Notes: a model not told the origin generated them from the letters alone. 64,000 bases of DNA from Serratia quinivorans (GCA_900457075.1 UGYN01000002.1:1488001-1552000), one strand, 5' to 3'. Positions 11,632 to 22,460 are shown, numbered from the stretch's first letter. Numbers and translations are program-made.

Positions 11632-13382
11632 CTGAACCCTCTTTTCTGTTAATTACAAAATCGCTTTTCTCACCGGTAGGCAACGCGTCCGGCTCGACGT
11701 TCATGGTGCGCAACACGCCGCCCATGATGGCGCCAAATACCGGTGCGGAGATCGCACCACCGTAGTATTTCCCACCCTGCGGGTCATTGATGACCACCAC
11801 CAGAGCAAAACGGGGATTTACTCGCCGGCGCAACGCCGGCGGTATAAGCGATGTATCGGTTGACGTATTTGCCGTCCGGGCCCACCTTTTTGGCGGTACC
11901 GGTTTTAATGGCAATTCGGTAGCCCTTGATCGCGGCTTTCACCCCACCGCCGCCCGGCAGGGCAACGCTTTCCATCATGTGCACCACGGTGCGCACCAGA
12001 GGTTCAGGGAAGACGCGCTCACCGGCAACCGGTGGGTCAACTTTGGTAATCGACAGCGGACGATAAACGCCCAGGCTGCCGATCGTGGCGTAGACTCGCG
12101 CTAACTGTAACGGGGTTACCATTAGCCCATAGCCGAAAGAGAAGGTGGCCCTCTCTATGTCAGACCACCGTTGTTTTTTTGGGTATATGCCACTGCTTTC
12201 TCCGACCAGCCCCAAATTGGTCGCTTTTCCCAATCCAAAACGAGAGTAAGTATCTACTAACGCTGAGGACGGCATCGATAACGCCAGTCGTGAAACACCG
12301 ACGTTACTCGACTTCTGCAAGATCCCGGTCAGGGAGAGTTCCGCGTAACGCGCAACGTCCCTGATTTCCTTGCCGTTGATACGGTAAGGGACGGTATTGA
12401 GCACGCTGTTTTCTTTCACAATGCCGTGCTGCAATGCCGTCATGACCACCATAGGTTTTACGGTGGAGCCGGGTTCAAAAATATCGGTGATAGCACGGTT
12501 ACGCATGGTTTCTTTCGGCGTACCGGCCATATTGTTCGGGTTATAAGACGGGCTGTTGGCCATCGCCAACACTTCGCCGGTGTTCACGTCCACCAGTACC
12601 GCGGTACCGGATTCAGCCTTGTTGAACGCCACGGCGTTGTTCAGTTCGCGATAAACCAGCGCCTGCAGACGTTCGTCGACGCTCAGCACCAGGTTATGCG
12701 CCGCCTGACTGTCGACCGAAGAAATGTCCTCGATCACCCTGCCAAAGCGGTCTTTACGTACGGTTCTTTCGCCCGGTTGCCCGGTCAGCCAGCGGTCGAA
12801 GCTCTTCTCTACGCCTTCAATCCCCTGACCGTCGATGTTGGTCACGCCGATAATATGCGAGGTCACCTGGCCGGACGGATAGTAGCGGCGAGACTCCTGA
12901 CGCAGGTAAATGCCCGGCAGTTTCAGCTTGTGGATGTAGTCGCCAATCGCCGGATTCACCTGGCGCGCCAGGTAGACAAAGCGCCCTTTCGGGTTGGCGT
13001 TAATGCGGGTAGAAAGCTGATCCAGCGGGATATTCAGCGCATCAGACAGTGCCTTCCAACGGCTGTCCAGCGTTATGCCACCGCGCTCATTGAGCTCTTT
13101 CGGGTCGGCCCAAATGGCGTTCACCGGCACGCTCACCGCCAGCGGCCGCCCTGAGCGATCGCTGATCATGCCGCGCGAAGTGGGCACTTCCTGCACGCGC
13201 AGTGAACGCATGTCGCCTTCTTTCACCAGGCGGTCCGGATTAATCACCTGCAGATAAGCCACACGCAGCATCAACCCAACCAACGCCAGCAAAATACAGC
13301 CGCACAGCAACGCAAAACGCCAGCTTACAAAGCTGGCCTGATCTTCCTGGCGTTTCAACTTACCGGGCCGTGCTGCTTTCAT
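11618..13382 (-). CDS. ftsI: Septal peptidoglycan transpeptidase FtsI (PBP3), interrupted near the C-terminus by a 1-nt frameshift
   Basis: FtsI is the division-specific transpeptidase partner of FtsW. It has one N-terminal membrane span (~residues 20-42), a pedestal domain and a transpeptidase domain with the catalytic serine near 306 in [12 protein letters not shown] (~359) and KTGTAKK (~494). All three motifs lie before the break. After GVAPAS (~residue 521) the frame shifts and stops at 11784. The true ending ([20 protein letters not shown] to EGSGGRS) resumes in another frame and stops at 11618. One extra base within 11812-11819 explains it; repair gives about 587 residues. The gene is essential in E. 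coli, so an error is likeliest. Confidence 0.9.
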
Positions 13383-13424
13383 GCGTTCCCTTTCTACTCC
13401 GTGTAGTGATTTCAGTTAAACCAT

Positions 13425-13745
13425 TCATTGTTTAACGATGATATTTTCCTGCGATGGATCAACATGTTGCATCTGCAGTTTTTCAGTAGCGATGCGCTCT
13501 ACCCGACTGTGGTCCCCAAGAGCATTCTCTTCCAGGATCAGGTTGCGCCACTCAATGTCCAGAGCATCCCGCTCTAAAACCAGCTGCTCGCGCTCGGCGG
13601 TCAGCAAACGGGTGCGGTGCGCGGTAGTCACCACAAAAACCGCTGACACCAGCGAGGCAATCAGCAAAATCAACGGGATCTTGGCGTTACGCAGCAGATC
13701 GCCGCCAATCACCCCAACCAGGCCGTGACGCTCATTACCAATCAC
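13425..13745 (-). CDS. ftsL: Cell division protein FtsL
   Basis: FtsL is a small bitopic divisome protein that forms a coiled coil with FtsB and helps activate FtsWI. The 106-residue product has a short cytoplasmic N-terminus, a membrane span ([20 protein letters not shown], ~23-42) and a periplasmic heptad-rich helix (~45-80). The start overlaps the rsmH stop by 4 nt, and ftsI follows after 42 nt. Confidence 0.96.
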   Translation of the reverse strand: MIGNERHGLVGVIGGDLLRNAKIPLILLIASLVSAVFVVTTAHRTRLLTAEREQLVLERDALDIEWRNLILEENALGDHSRVERIATEKLQMQHVDPSQENIIVKQ

Positions 13746-14683
13746 GCGGGCATCCTCTCGGCAATACGCAGCACCGAGCTACGTGCGCGCGGGTTTTCCG
13801 CCACTTCGGCATCCCCAGGCATCATCTTGCCCAGCGCTTTCAGCGTGCGTCCGCCCATACTGCGCAATTGCGCTTCGGTCAGCGGAATACCGGCCGGCAC
13901 CTGAGCACCGCGGCTGTGGTGGCGCATAAAGCGTTTAACGATACGGTCTTCCAGCGAGTGGAAACTGATCACCGACAGGCGCCCCTGCGGAGCCAGCACT
14001 TCCAGCGCGCCGTCCAGCGCACGTTCGATCTCTTCCAACTCACTGTTGATGTAGATGCGGATCGCCTGGAAACTACGGGTTGCCGGGTGTTTGTGCTTGT
14101 CCCGGAACGGGCTGGCGTTGGCGATCAAATCGGCCAGCTGTTTGGTACGAGTCATCGGCTCGACCAGGTTTCTTTCCACAATGGCGCGAGCGATACGCTT
14201 GGCGAAACGCTCTTCGCCAAAGGTTTTCAACACCCAGGCAATGTCGTCGGCTTCCGCTTTCATTAGCCACTCGGAGGCTGACTGACCGCTTGAGGAGTCC
14301 ATACGCATGTCCAGCGGCCCGTCACGCATGAAGGAGAAACCGCGCTCTGCGTCATCCAACTGCGGCGAAGAAACGCCCAGATCGAGTAAAATGCCGTCAA
14401 TCTGCCCCACCAATTCGCGTTCCCGCACATAGTGTGACAAATCTGAAAAGGGGCCGTGTACGATGCTAAAACGAGGATCTTCAATAGACTTGGCGGCTGC
14501 AATCGCCTGTGGGTCGCGGTCAATTGCCAGCAAACGCCCTTCCGGCCCCAACTGGGACAGAATCAGACGCGAATGGCCACCGCGGCCAAAAGTACCGTCG
14601 ATATATGTGCCGTTACTGCGAATATTAAGGCCGTTAACCGCCTCATCCAACAGTACGGTGGTGTGTTTATAATTTTCCAACAT
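13742..14683 (-). CDS. rsmH: 16S rRNA m4C1402 methyltransferase RsmH (MraW)
   Basis: RsmH methylates N4 of C1402 in the 16S rRNA decoding centre using SAM. The 313-residue protein begins [19 protein letters not shown] and has the SAM-binding [16 protein letters not shown] (~27-42), [20 protein letters not shown] (~100-119) and [14 protein letters not shown] near residue 240. It lies 2 nt after mraZ and overlaps ftsL. Confidence 0.97.
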   Translation of the reverse strand: MLENYKHTTVLLDEAVNGLNIRSNGTYIDGTFGRGGHSRLILSQLGPEGRLLAIDRDPQAIAAAKSIEDPRFSIVHGPFSDLSHYVRERELVGQIDGILLDLGVSSPQLDDAERGFSFMRDGPLDMRMDSSSGQSASEWLMKAEADDIAWVLKTFGEERFAKRIARAIVERNLVEPMTRTKQLADLIANASPFRDKHKHPATRSFQAIRIYINSELEEIERALDGALEVLAPQGRLSVISFHSLEDRIVKRFMRHHSRGAQVPAGIPLTEAQLRSMGGRTLKALGKMMPGDAEVAENPRARSSVLRIAERMPA

Positions 14684-14685
14684 GC

Positions 14686-15144
14686 TTATAGCGACAAGTC
14701 CTGTAGCCGCTCAGACAACGGTTCCTGAGTCGACTGTTCTGCGTCAATATCATCCTTGACTTGTTGATACCAGGTCTGTTCATCCCACAGTTCAAACTTG
14801 TTGAACTGCCCGACCAGCATCACTTCTTTGGTAAGCCCGGCGTGTTGGCGTAGCGTTGTCGCTAACAGCAACCGACCGGCGCTATCCATCTGACACTCAC
14901 TGGCATGTCCCAACAGCAAACGCTGAACGCGGCGCTCGGCGGGATTCATACTCGACAGACGGGATAACTTTTGCTCAATAATTTCCCATTCGGGTAGTGG
15001 GTAAAGCAGTAGGCAGGGCTGGTGGAGGTCAATGGTACAAACCATTTGGCCTTCCGATTGCTCGTTCAGCAATTCCCGGTAACGGGTGGGTACGGCAAGC
15101 CGCCCTTTGCTGTCGAGATTAACCATCGTTGCTCCACGGAACAT
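14686..15144 (-). CDS. mraZ: Transcriptional regulator MraZ
   Basis: MraZ is a SpoVT/AbrB-like double-domain DNA-binding protein that represses the mra promoter in E. coli. The 152-residue product opens [20 protein letters not shown] and has a second copy of the motif around residue 85 ([20 protein letters not shown]). It is the first gene of the dcw cluster. Its presumed binding repeats lie about 30-55 nt upstream of the start. Confidence 0.97.
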   Translation of the reverse strand: MFRGATMVNLDSKGRLAVPTRYRELLNEQSEGQMVCTIDLHQPCLLLYPLPEWEIIEQKLSRLSSMNPAERRVQRLLLGHASECQMDSAGRLLLATTLRQHAGLTKEVMLVGQFNKFELWDEQTWYQQVKDDIDAEQSTQEPLSERLQDLSL

Positions 15145-15171
15145 GCCTGAGCTATCCCTCCACGACCGTTT

Positions 15172-15198
15172 TCACCACTTTACCCCACAAATTCCCAC
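15172..15198 (-). promoter_or_regulatory. MraZ boxes upstream of mraZ
   Basis: On the minus strand three direct repeats occur with 10-nt spacing: GTGGGAATTT, GTGGGGTAAA, GTGGTGAAAA. This matches the known MraZ operator of TGGG-type repeats separated by about 5 nt. The third copy is degenerate (GTGGTG). They lie between the -10 box and the mraZ start, fitting autorepression. Confidence 0.8.
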
Positions 15199-15205
15199 AT
15201 AATGG

Positions 15206-15235
15206 AGTTTACGGAGGGTATGAAAACCTTGTCAA
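15206..15235 (-). promoter_or_regulatory. mra (dcw) promoter
   Basis: The minus strand has TTGACA (15230-15235), an 18-nt spacer and TAAACT (15206-15211), immediately upstream of the MraZ boxes. Position and sequence agree with the sigma70 Pmra promoter that transcribes the first part of the dcw cluster in E. coli. Confidence 0.8.
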
Positions 15236-15239
15236 GCCA

Positions 15240-16004
15240 GAGCGCCAGCGCTTTGGCAATATTTCTTCGGTCATTTTGGGAGCTGGCTCGCGAAAGGAAC
15301 GCTATTTATTAGATGATTAAAAATTAACATCATGATAAACGGGGAGAAATTTCTAAGCGGAAAGAGCGTGATTAAAAACCTGACAAATTGGCGATTAATT
15401 AACTCAATACTTCCTTCTGCAATCGATGTCTCATTTTTTAGCTCGGCAATCACATCCCTGTAACCCGGTGCGACCCGCACCGGACAAGGCTCGGCGCAAA
15501 CTCACCCTAAAGCCGAAATAGGGCTTAAGCCATTGAGTTAATAACACTCAACGCTTATTAGGCTGCAGGCCGGCCGCTATTTTACTTCAATTAAAGCCTC
15601 AGTGATAAGTGCGCTGAAAAAATAAATGACTCGGATATTACGAGCAGAGCTAATTTCTATTTAAATCAATTTAGTAAGATTATTCTCAAAATACCTGTTT
15701 ACAATTATGGTTTCATTTCCTTACATCATTTATTCCCACAATTTTTACTGTGAAAAATCGCCCGTTCGCAACAAATAATGCAACTCATTGTTTTTAATTG
15801 AATAGTTTGAATTCATCCATTTTTAATCCCTTCACGCCATATTCTTCAGCCTGAGCTCAGCACAAAAACCACACAACGCCTTTAAATAAAAATATTCAGC
15901 TACTTAGCCAATTCAAGGCAGAAGTGTAAACTAAAAGAAGAATAAAAAACCAGATTTAACACCTGAAAAATAACAATTTAACAGAACATTAACCAATAAT
16001 CATG
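15240..16004. other. Long AT-rich intergenic region between mraZ and alaE
   Basis: About 770 nt separates the mra promoter from alaE, and the genes are divergent. I see no recognisable gene. A 69-codon minus-strand frame at 15271-15480 has no family features and no good ribosome site. The half nearest alaE is rich in A and T tracts, compatible with binding by nucleoid proteins. I could not assign an alaE promoter with confidence. Confidence 0.5.
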
Positions 16005-16015
16005 GAGATTGCATC

Positions 16016-16456
16016 ATGCTTTCGCCTGTTGCTCACTGGCGCAGCGCCGCTGCCGATACCTTTGCACTGGTGGTGTACTGTTTCATCGCCGGTATGGCGA
16101 TAGAAATCCTGGTGTCCGGCATGAGCTTTCAACAATCACTCTCGTCCCGCTTGCTGTCGATCCCGGTAAATATCCTGATCGCCTGGCCCTATGGGCGCTA
16201 TCGCGATCTGTTTATCCGTGTCGCCAGGCGCTTTCAACGCCAACCTTTTTTACTGCGTAACCTGGCCGATCTGTTGGCCTATGTCAGTTTCCAATCACCG
16301 GTCTATGCCGCCATCTTATGGAGCGTCGGCGCCGATGGGCAACAAATCATCACGGCGGTGACCAGCAATGCCGTGGTGTCGATGGCAATGGGCGTGGTGT
16401 ATGGCTATTTTCTGGAATACTGCAGAAGGTTGTTCAGGGTGGCGGGCTACGTGTGA
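16016..16456 (+). CDS. alaE: L-alanine exporter AlaE
   Basis: AlaE is a small inner-membrane exporter that removes excess L-alanine. The 146-residue product matches the family over its length: [20 protein letters not shown] (~15-34), the conserved [18 protein letters not shown] (~54-71), [17 protein letters not shown] (~89-105) and [20 protein letters not shown]. Four hydrophobic segments are visible. GGAG lies about 8 nt before the ATG. In E. coli alaE is not between mraZ and cra, so this position differs. A terminator hairpin follows the stop directly. Confidence 0.93.
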   Translation: MLSPVAHWRSAAADTFALVVYCFIAGMAIEILVSGMSFQQSLSSRLLSIPVNILIAWPYGRYRDLFIRVARRFQRQPFLLRNLADLLAYVSFQSPVYAAILWSVGADGQQIITAVTSNAVVSMAMGVVYGYFLEYCRRLFRVAGYV

Positions 16457-16458
16457 AG

Positions 16459-16494
16459 CAGGAGCGCAACGGGGCGCTCCTGTTTGAGTTTATT
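16459..16494 (+). terminator. Terminator after alaE
   Basis: A 9-bp stem (CAGGAGCGC / GCGCTCCTG, 6-nt loop) starts 2 nt after the alaE stop and is followed by TTTGAGTTTATTT. It lies against the end of the convergent cra gene. Confidence 0.75.
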
Positions 16495-17494
16495 TCCGGC
16501 TAAGGCTGCCGCGGCGGAACAAATTACGGCGGATACGCGTCAGACCCGGCTTGGGTTTACGCGGCTCATCCAGGCTGGCCAGTACCAGTTCAAGCACCCG
16601 CTCGGCCACGTCACGATGGCGCTGAGCGACCGCCAGAACCGGACACTCAAGGAAGTCCAACAGCTCGTGATCGCCAAAGGTAGCGATCGCCAGATCGGTC
16701 GGCAAACGGCCACGTTGCTTCAGCGTCACATCCATCACCCCTTGCAACAAAGAGAATGAGGTAGTGAACAGCGCCTGGGGCATAGGATGGGTTTTCAGCC
16801 ATTCGGCAAACAACACGCCGGCCGCCTCACGCTCATAGCTGTTGGCATACAGATAATCGACAGGTCGTTCGTCATCCTGCCAGGCTTCGCGGAAACCCTG
16901 CTCACGCAGGAAGCTGACGGAAAGTTCCGGCAACGCTCCCAGATACAGTACCGACTCTGCCGGGAAGGTACGAAGTTCTTGCGCCAGTGCGAAGGAATCC
17001 TCTTGGTCGGCCCCGACCACACTGATGAAATGCTCGCGATCCAGCGCCCGATCCAGTGCGATAATTGGCAGCGGATCATTGGCCCAGCGCTGATAGAACG
17101 GATGCTCCGGCGGCAGGGCGGTAGAAACGATTAACGCGTCGACCTGGCGTTGCAGCAGATGCTCAATACAGCGCATTTCGTTATCCGGCTGATCTTCCGA
17201 ACAGGCAATCAACAGTTGGTAACCGCGTTGACGGGCCTGACGCTCCAGATAATTGGCGATGCGGGTATAGCTGGTGTTTTCCAGATCCGGTATCACCAGA
17301 CCGATTGAACGAGTTCGCCCGGCGCGCAGCCCTGCCGCGACGGCATTCGGGTGATAGTTGTGCTCCCTGACCACGGCCATCACTTTTTCGACGGTTTTAT
17401 CGCTGACACGATACTGCTTCGCCTTGCCGTTGATGACATAACTGGCCGTGGTGCGCGAAACGCCTGCGAGACGCGCGATTTCATCCAGTTTCAC
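16490..17494 (-). CDS. cra: Catabolite repressor/activator Cra (FruR)
   Basis: Cra is the LacI-family regulator of glycolytic and gluconeogenic genes that responds to fructose phosphates. The 334-residue protein starts [20 protein letters not shown], the DNA-binding helix-turn-helix, followed by the hinge ([20 protein letters not shown], ~51-70) and a periplasmic-binding-like effector domain. Length and sequence match enterobacterial Cra. It lies between mraZ and ilvH as in E. coli, apart from the alaE insertion. Confidence 0.97.
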   Translation of the reverse strand: MKLDEIARLAGVSRTTASYVINGKAKQYRVSDKTVEKVMAVVREHNYHPNAVAAGLRAGRTRSIGLVIPDLENTSYTRIANYLERQARQRGYQLLIACSEDQPDNEMRCIEHLLQRQVDALIVSTALPPEHPFYQRWANDPLPIIALDRALDREHFISVVGADQEDSFALAQELRTFPAESVLYLGALPELSVSFLREQGFREAWQDDERPVDYLYANSYEREAAGVLFAEWLKTHPMPQALFTTSFSLLQGVMDVTLKQRGRLPTDLAIATFGDHELLDFLECPVLAVAQRHRDVAERVLELVLASLDEPRKPKPGLTRIRRNLFRRGSLSRK

Positions 17495-17655
17495 GTTAAC
17501 CCCTTAATGACGCTGAAAATAGAAGTGAAAACCATGCTCGGATTAACCATCGCATCCTGTGCGGTTATTCAATCCAGCCTCTGCGATCTAACAGCAGAAA
17601 ACACTGCCTAGCAACCGCTTTTGCCGAAAGGTGCCAGCAAACGGGCAAAAAACAC

Positions 17656-17687
17656 CGAAAAACAAAGGGCGCAGCCTGGCCGCGCCC
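17656..17687 (-). terminator. Terminator after ilvH
   Basis: On the minus strand GGGCGC and GCGCCC (17682-17687 and 17667-17672) enclose a 9-nt loop and are followed by TTTGTTTTT. It lies 24 nt past the ilvH stop and ends the ilvIH transcript. Confidence 0.75.
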
Positions 17688-17710
17688 TCAGATTATGCCA
17701 ATATCACGTC

Positions 17711-18202
17711 TCAGCGCATGATTTTATCGCCACGCGACACGCCGACCACACCGGAACGCGCCACTTCAACAATTTCGGCCACTTCACGCACCGCACTCAG
17801 GAATGCATCCAGCTTGTCGCTGGTGCCCGCCAGCTGAACGGTGTACAGCGTGGCCGTGACGTCGACGATTTGACCGCGGAAAATGTCGGCGCAACGTTTC
17901 ACCTCTTCGCGGCCATAACCGCTGGCCTGCAGCTTCACCAGCATGATTTCACGCTCAACGTGAGCCCCCTGCACCAGTTCGCTAACGCGCAAAACGTCCA
18001 CCAGCTTATGCAGCTGTTTTTCGATCTGCTCCAATACCTTTTCATCGCCGACGGTTTGAATCGTCATACGTGACAAAGTGGGATCGTCGGTCGGGGCTAC
18101 CGTCAGGCTTTCAATGTTGTAACCGCGCTGAGAGAACAAACCCACCACACGCGATAACGCACCGGATTCATTTTCCAGCAATACAGATAAAATACGGCGC
18201 AT
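17711..18202 (-). CDS. ilvH: Acetolactate synthase III small regulatory subunit
   Basis: IlvH is the valine-binding regulatory subunit of acetohydroxyacid synthase III. The 163-residue protein begins [20 protein letters not shown] with an N-terminal ACT domain (~1-75) and a second ACT-like domain to the end ([14 protein letters not shown]). I choose the ATG at 18202, 2 nt after ilvI; an in-frame upstream codon would extend into ilvI without family support. It gives the complex feedback inhibition by valine. Confidence 0.97.
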   Translation of the reverse strand: MRRILSVLLENESGALSRVVGLFSQRGYNIESLTVAPTDDPTLSRMTIQTVGDEKVLEQIEKQLHKLVDVLRVSELVQGAHVEREIMLVKLQASGYGREEVKRCADIFRGQIVDVTATLYTVQLAGTSDKLDAFLSAVREVAEIVEVARSGVVGVSRGDKIMR

Positions 18203-18204
18203 GA

Positions 18205-19923
18205 TCAGGTCCTCTCCGTTTTGCTTAACCACATTTCGTCCATGCTTCCACCACGAATCTGCATTGGGTAAACATGTTCAGTTTCATCGACGGTCACGTC
18301 GACAAATACCAGGCGCTCTTTCTCGGCCAGCGCCTGAGCCAGTTTGCTTTCCAGTTCATCCGGCGTGCGAATGGCAATGCCCACGTGGCCGTAAGCCTCC
18401 GCCAGTTTGACGAAGTCCGGCAGGGAATCCATATAAGACTGGGAGTGACGACCGGAATAAATCATGTCCTGCCACTGCTTCACCATACCCAGATAGCGGT
18501 TGTTAAGATTCACCACGATCACCGGCAGGTTGTATTGCAGCGCGGTGGACAGTTCCTGAATGTTCATCTGGATGCTGCCGTCGCCGGTCACGCACACCAC
18601 GGTTTCATCAGGCAGCGCCAGCTTCACGCCCAGCGCCGCCGGCAGACCAAAGCCCATGGTGCCCAATCCGCCGGAGTTGATCCAACGGCGTGGTTTGTCG
18701 AACGGATAGTAGAGTGCAGCGAACATCTGGTGCTGGCCAACATCGGAAGTGACATAAGCGTCCCCTCTGGTCAGCCGATGCAGGGTTTCGATCACTGCCT
18801 GCGGCTTAATGGTGCCGCTGTTTTTGTCGTAACCCAGGCAATCACGCGCACGCCACTGTTCGATAGCCTGCCACCAGTCGCGCAACGCGTCGTGATCCTG
18901 CGCTTTATCTTCCTGCGCCAGCAGCTCCAGCATTTGGGTCAACACCTGTTTGGCATCGCCGACAATAGGAATATCGGCGTCTACCGTCTTGGAGATTGAG
19001 GTAGGGTCAATGTCGATATGCAGCACGGTAGCGTTCGGGCAGTATTTGGCCAGGTTATTGGTGGTGCGATCGTCAAAACGCACGCCGACGGCAAAGATCA
19101 CGTCAGAGTTATGCATGGTTTTGTTGGCTTCATAAGTCCCATGCATGCCGAGCATACCCACGCTCTGGCGATGCGTGCCGGGGAAGGCCCCCAACCCCAT
19201 CAGGGTACAGGTGACAGGCAGATTCAGCTTCTCCGCCAGTTCCAGCAGCTCTGCGTCACAGGCCGAGTTGATCGCCCCGCCACCGACGTACATAACCGGT
19301 TTTTTGGCCGTCAGAATGGTGTGCAGTGCCCGTTTGATCTGCCCGCGGTGCCCTTGCACCGTCGGGTTATAGGAACGCATGCTCACGTCCTGCGGATAGG
19401 CGTAAGGCATTCTCACTGCCGGGCCCACGATGTCTTTCGGCAAATCGATCACCACCGGCCCAGGTCGGCCGGTTGAGGCCAGGTAAAAAGCCTTTTTCAG
19501 TATGCCGGGAATGTCTTCGGTACGCTTGACCAGGAAACTGTGTTTCACCACCGGGCGTGAAATCCCGACCATGTCGCACTCCTGGAAGGCATCATAGCCA
19601 ATCAGCGAGCTGGGAACCTGACCGGAAAGCACCACCATCGGAATGGAGTCCATATAGGCGGTTGCAATGCCGGTGATCGCATTGGTCGCTCCAGGGCCAG
19701 AGGTCACCAACACCACCCCCACTTCGCCGGTCGCACGCGCATAGCCATCGGCCATATGCACCGCACCTTGCTCATGGCGCACCAATATGTGGTCGATCCC
19801 TCCGACCGTATGCAGGGCGTCGTAGATATCGAGTACCGCCCCGCCCGGATAACCGAATACATGCTTAACGCCTTGATCGATCAACGATCGGACGACCATC
19901 TCGGCTCCTGACAACATCTCCAT
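18205..19923 (-). CDS. ilvI: Acetolactate synthase III large catalytic subunit
   Basis: IlvI is the thiamine-diphosphate and FAD enzyme that condenses pyruvate to acetolactate, or with 2-oxobutyrate, for valine, leucine and isoleucine synthesis. The 572-residue protein has the catalytic glutamate near residue 51 ([12 protein letters not shown]), the FAD-associated central domain and the ThDP motif starting [10 protein letters not shown] near residue 446, with [14 protein letters not shown]. It forms an operon with ilvH and stops 2 nt before it. Confidence 0.98.
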   Translation of the reverse strand: MEMLSGAEMVVRSLIDQGVKHVFGYPGGAVLDIYDALHTVGGIDHILVRHEQGAVHMADGYARATGEVGVVLVTSGPGATNAITGIATAYMDSIPMVVLSGQVPSSLIGYDAFQECDMVGISRPVVKHSFLVKRTEDIPGILKKAFYLASTGRPGPVVIDLPKDIVGPAVRMPYAYPQDVSMRSYNPTVQGHRGQIKRALHTILTAKKPVMYVGGGAINSACDAELLELAEKLNLPVTCTLMGLGAFPGTHRQSVGMLGMHGTYEANKTMHNSDVIFAVGVRFDDRTTNNLAKYCPNATVLHIDIDPTSISKTVDADIPIVGDAKQVLTQMLELLAQEDKAQDHDALRDWWQAIEQWRARDCLGYDKNSGTIKPQAVIETLHRLTRGDAYVTSDVGQHQMFAALYYPFDKPRRWINSGGLGTMGFGLPAALGVKLALPDETVVCVTGDGSIQMNIQELSTALQYNLPVIVVNLNNRYLGMVKQWQDMIYSGRHSQSYMDSLPDFVKLAEAYGHVGIAIRTPDELESKLAQALAEKERLVFVDVTVDETEHVYPMQIRGGSMDEMWLSKTERT

Positions 19924-20010
19924 GGGTTTGCCTCCAGGCTAACTTATTCTTATCTGGCACCGGAACGTGGCACCTGTTGTGGGGCAATACCCCAAAATTT
20001 TTATGGATTG

Positions 20011-20038
20011 ACTATAACCCATTAACATAACGTCAGAA
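20011..20038 (-). promoter_or_regulatory. Possible ilvIH promoter
   Basis: The minus strand has TTCTGA (20033-20038), a 16-nt spacer and TATAGT (20011-20016), about 90 nt before ilvI. A small hairpin (TGGGG-CAATA-CCCCA, 19980-19994) lies in the leader. ilvIH is Lrp-activated in E. coli, but I cannot define Lrp sites by eye. No leader peptide of the ilvB or leu type is evident here. Confidence 0.4.
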
Positions 20039-20111
20039 GATAAGGCAGGCAAACGGCAAAATGGCACAACAACAGAAAGGTTACTGGCTACGGGCTGGGG
20101 ATCGGGGATTT

Positions 20112-20158
20112 ACAAAAACAATGCACTAGCCGCTGGCAAATCGGGCTAGGCATTGTTT
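20112..20158 (-). terminator. Terminator downstream of the acyl-CoA ligase gene
   Basis: A long inverted repeat (AAACAATGC-A-CTAGCC, 20116-20131, with GGCTAG-GCATTGTTT, 20044-20058 plus 100, i.e. 20144-20158) has one bulge and a 12-nt loop. On the minus strand it is followed by a T run, so it would terminate the gene at 20241-22049 some 85 nt past its stop. Confidence 0.7.
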
Positions 20159-20240
20159 CAGTCAGGTGGAGAATTACAGAACTATATCAGGCAAGAATGA
20201 TGCTGATTTTTTAACCGGATAATCTGCCCCGGCAACAGGA

Positions 20241-22049
20241 TTAAGTCTTATCCTGGTACATCGAGTCAATTTCACTCTGGTAGCGCTGCATAATCACCTT
20301 ACGGCGCAGTTTTAGCGTTGGCGTCAGCTCACCCAACTCCATCGAAAAGGCCGCCGGCAACAGGGTAAATTTCTTCACCTGTTCGAACCGCGCCAACTCT
20401 TTTTGCATCTCACGCAGACGGCTTTCGAACATTTCCAGAATATGGCTATGGCGCAGCAGTTCAAGCCGATCCTGATATTTCAGGTTGATGGACTTGGCAT
20501 ATTCTTCCAGCGACTCAAAACTGGGCACAATCAAGGCGGAGACAAATTTGCGGGCATCCGCGATGATTGCCACCTGTTCGATAAAGCGGTCTTGCGCCAG
20601 CGTGCCTTCAAGCATCTGCGGGGCAATGTACTTGCCGCCGGAGGTTTTCATCAGATCCTTAAGACGCTCGGTGATAAACAGATTTCCCCCTTCATCTATG
20701 GCACCGGCGTCGCCGGTCTTCAACCAGCCATCTGCAGTAAAGGAGGCGGCGGTTTCCAGCGGCTTATTGAAATAACCGCGCATCACCACCGGGCCACGCA
20801 CCTGAATTTCACTTTCCTCGCCAATACGCACCTCTATCCCCGGCAGCGGCTTGCCAATCGAGCCAAAGCGGAAATTGCCCTCTTCCCAGCAGGAAACGGT
20901 GGCGCAGGTCTCGGTCATGCCATAGCCATATTTGATGTTAATGCCCATCGCCTGGAAAAACAGAATGACGTTGTCGTCCAGTTTGGCACCGGCGGCCGGC
21001 AAGAAGCGCACCCGCCCACCGAGGATGCCGCGTAATTTGCTCAGCACCAGCTTGTCGGCCCAGCGGTGGGAAAGATCAAACAGCTTGCCCAGTGGTTTGC
21101 CGGCACGTTCCTGTAAAAACTTGCGTTCACCACAGACAATCGCCCAATGAAACAGGGCACGACGCAACCAGGGTGCACGCGCAACTTTCTCGTGCACCGC
21201 ACTGAAGATTTTTTCGTAGAAACGCGGTACCGCACACATCAGCGTCGGACGTACTGCCGTCATGGCTTCACGCACCCAGTCGGTATTCGGCAAAAACACG
21301 TTTTGCGCGCCGGAATGCATAATGAAGAAGCTCCAGGCACGTTCGAACACATGCGACATCGGCAGGAAACTGAGAGAGACATCTTCTTCATTTACCGTCA
21401 GCCGCTCATCGTGCAGATAAAGCTGTGCCGCCAGGTTACGGTAATCCAGCATCACCCCTTTGGGTTCGCCGGTGGTACCGGAGGTATAAATCAGCGTGAA
21501 CAGATCCTCCAGGCAGCAATCGGCAATGCGTTGCTGTAACTGCGATTCAAACGCCGCCAGATCGGCTTCGCGCTCAAAGGTGCTCAGGTGCTGAGCTATC
21601 TCACAGCCACGCAGATCTGCGTCATCATCAAATACAATAATGTGGATCAGTTGAGGGCAGACACCGCGCAACGCAATGGCGGCGTCCAGTTGAGCCTGCT
21701 CGCCAACGAACAGAATGCGGATATCGGCGTCATTAATGATAAAAGCCGCCTGGGCCGGCGTATTGGTGGCATACAGCGGTACGCTGACCCCACGTAACCG
21801 CAGCACGGCCAAATCCGCCAGCGACCAGGCCATGCAGTTATTGGCAAAGATCGCGATACGTTCCTGCACGTCGGTACCCAAAGCCAACAGTGCACTGGCG
21901 ATGCGGTTGATATGCGTATCGACCTGTCGCCAGGTCAGTTGGCTCTCGCCACTGGGAGACCATTGGCGAAAAGCGGTGCAATCGGCACGCTGGGAAATTT
22001 GGTGCTGTATACGGTGAGTTAAATGGTATTGCAGCAGATTATTGATCAT
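20241..22049 (-). CDS. AMP-forming long-chain acyl-CoA synthetase-like protein
   Basis: This is a 602-residue member of the ANL adenylate-forming superfamily, nearest in style to the FAA1/FadD15-type long-chain fatty acid-CoA ligases. The P-loop-like TLIYTSGTTGEPKGVMLDY lies at ~185-203, GYGMTETCATVSCW at ~368-381 and ITERLKDLMKTSGGKYIAPQ, containing the hinge and catalytic region, at ~452-471. It has no signal peptide. It stands alone between ilvI and leuO, where E. coli has no such gene. The substrate is not determined by the sequence; medium- or long-chain fatty acids are an inference from family. Confidence 0.85.
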   Translation of the reverse strand: MINNLLQYHLTHRIQHQISQRADCTAFRQWSPSGESQLTWRQVDTHINRIASALLALGTDVQERIAIFANNCMAWSLADLAVLRLRGVSVPLYATNTPAQAAFIINDADIRILFVGEQAQLDAAIALRGVCPQLIHIIVFDDDADLRGCEIAQHLSTFEREADLAAFESQLQQRIADCCLEDLFTLIYTSGTTGEPKGVMLDYRNLAAQLYLHDERLTVNEEDVSLSFLPMSHVFERAWSFFIMHSGAQNVFLPNTDWVREAMTAVRPTLMCAVPRFYEKIFSAVHEKVARAPWLRRALFHWAIVCGERKFLQERAGKPLGKLFDLSHRWADKLVLSKLRGILGGRVRFLPAAGAKLDDNVILFFQAMGINIKYGYGMTETCATVSCWEEGNFRFGSIGKPLPGIEVRIGEESEIQVRGPVVMRGYFNKPLETAASFTADGWLKTGDAGAIDEGGNLFITERLKDLMKTSGGKYIAPQMLEGTLAQDRFIEQVAIIADARKFVSALIVPSFESLEEYAKSINLKYQDRLELLRHSHILEMFESRLREMQKELARFEQVKKFTLLPAAFSMELGELTPTLKLRRKVIMQRYQSEIDSMYQDKT

Positions 22050-22460
22050 AGCGCCCTGAGCCTGAAATGAATCAAACAGTTAGCGTTGAGCAGGACATCT
22101 GGCTCTGCATCTCAGCTTACACGTGTTTACTTTTTTTCGCGCAGTCTACCTACTCCATGGCGGCGGGAAAAGAGATTTCAGCGTAGAAGTGTGAGCTAAA
22201 ACTCAGGTTAATTTCACCGCCTCCTCCAGTTGGACAGAAGGGTGATGAAAAGGTTTTATTTAGCTCACAAAATGGGTGTTCGACAGGCAGCGAGGGAAAC
22301 AGATAAAAACACCAGATGTAATAAATATCTCAGCACATAATTTTATAATGATAATTTTTAATGAAACTATCGAAATCTTTCGGAAGCGGTTAATTTAACA
22401 CAGTTAAGCCAAGATATATCTTAGATAAACCCAAGATAATTCTTAACCAAAGCACGGGAA
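22050..22460. other. Intergenic region between the acyl-CoA ligase gene and the leuO terminator
   Basis: About 410 nt with no gene I can support. It should hold the promoter of the minus-strand ligase gene. The part nearer leuO is AT-rich. I could not pick a convincing promoter. Confidence 0.4.

Noticed and set aside
15271..15480. 69-codon frame upstream of mraZ
   Set aside because: No ribosome site, no family features, and it lies in an AT-rich non-coding stretch upstream of the mra promoter.
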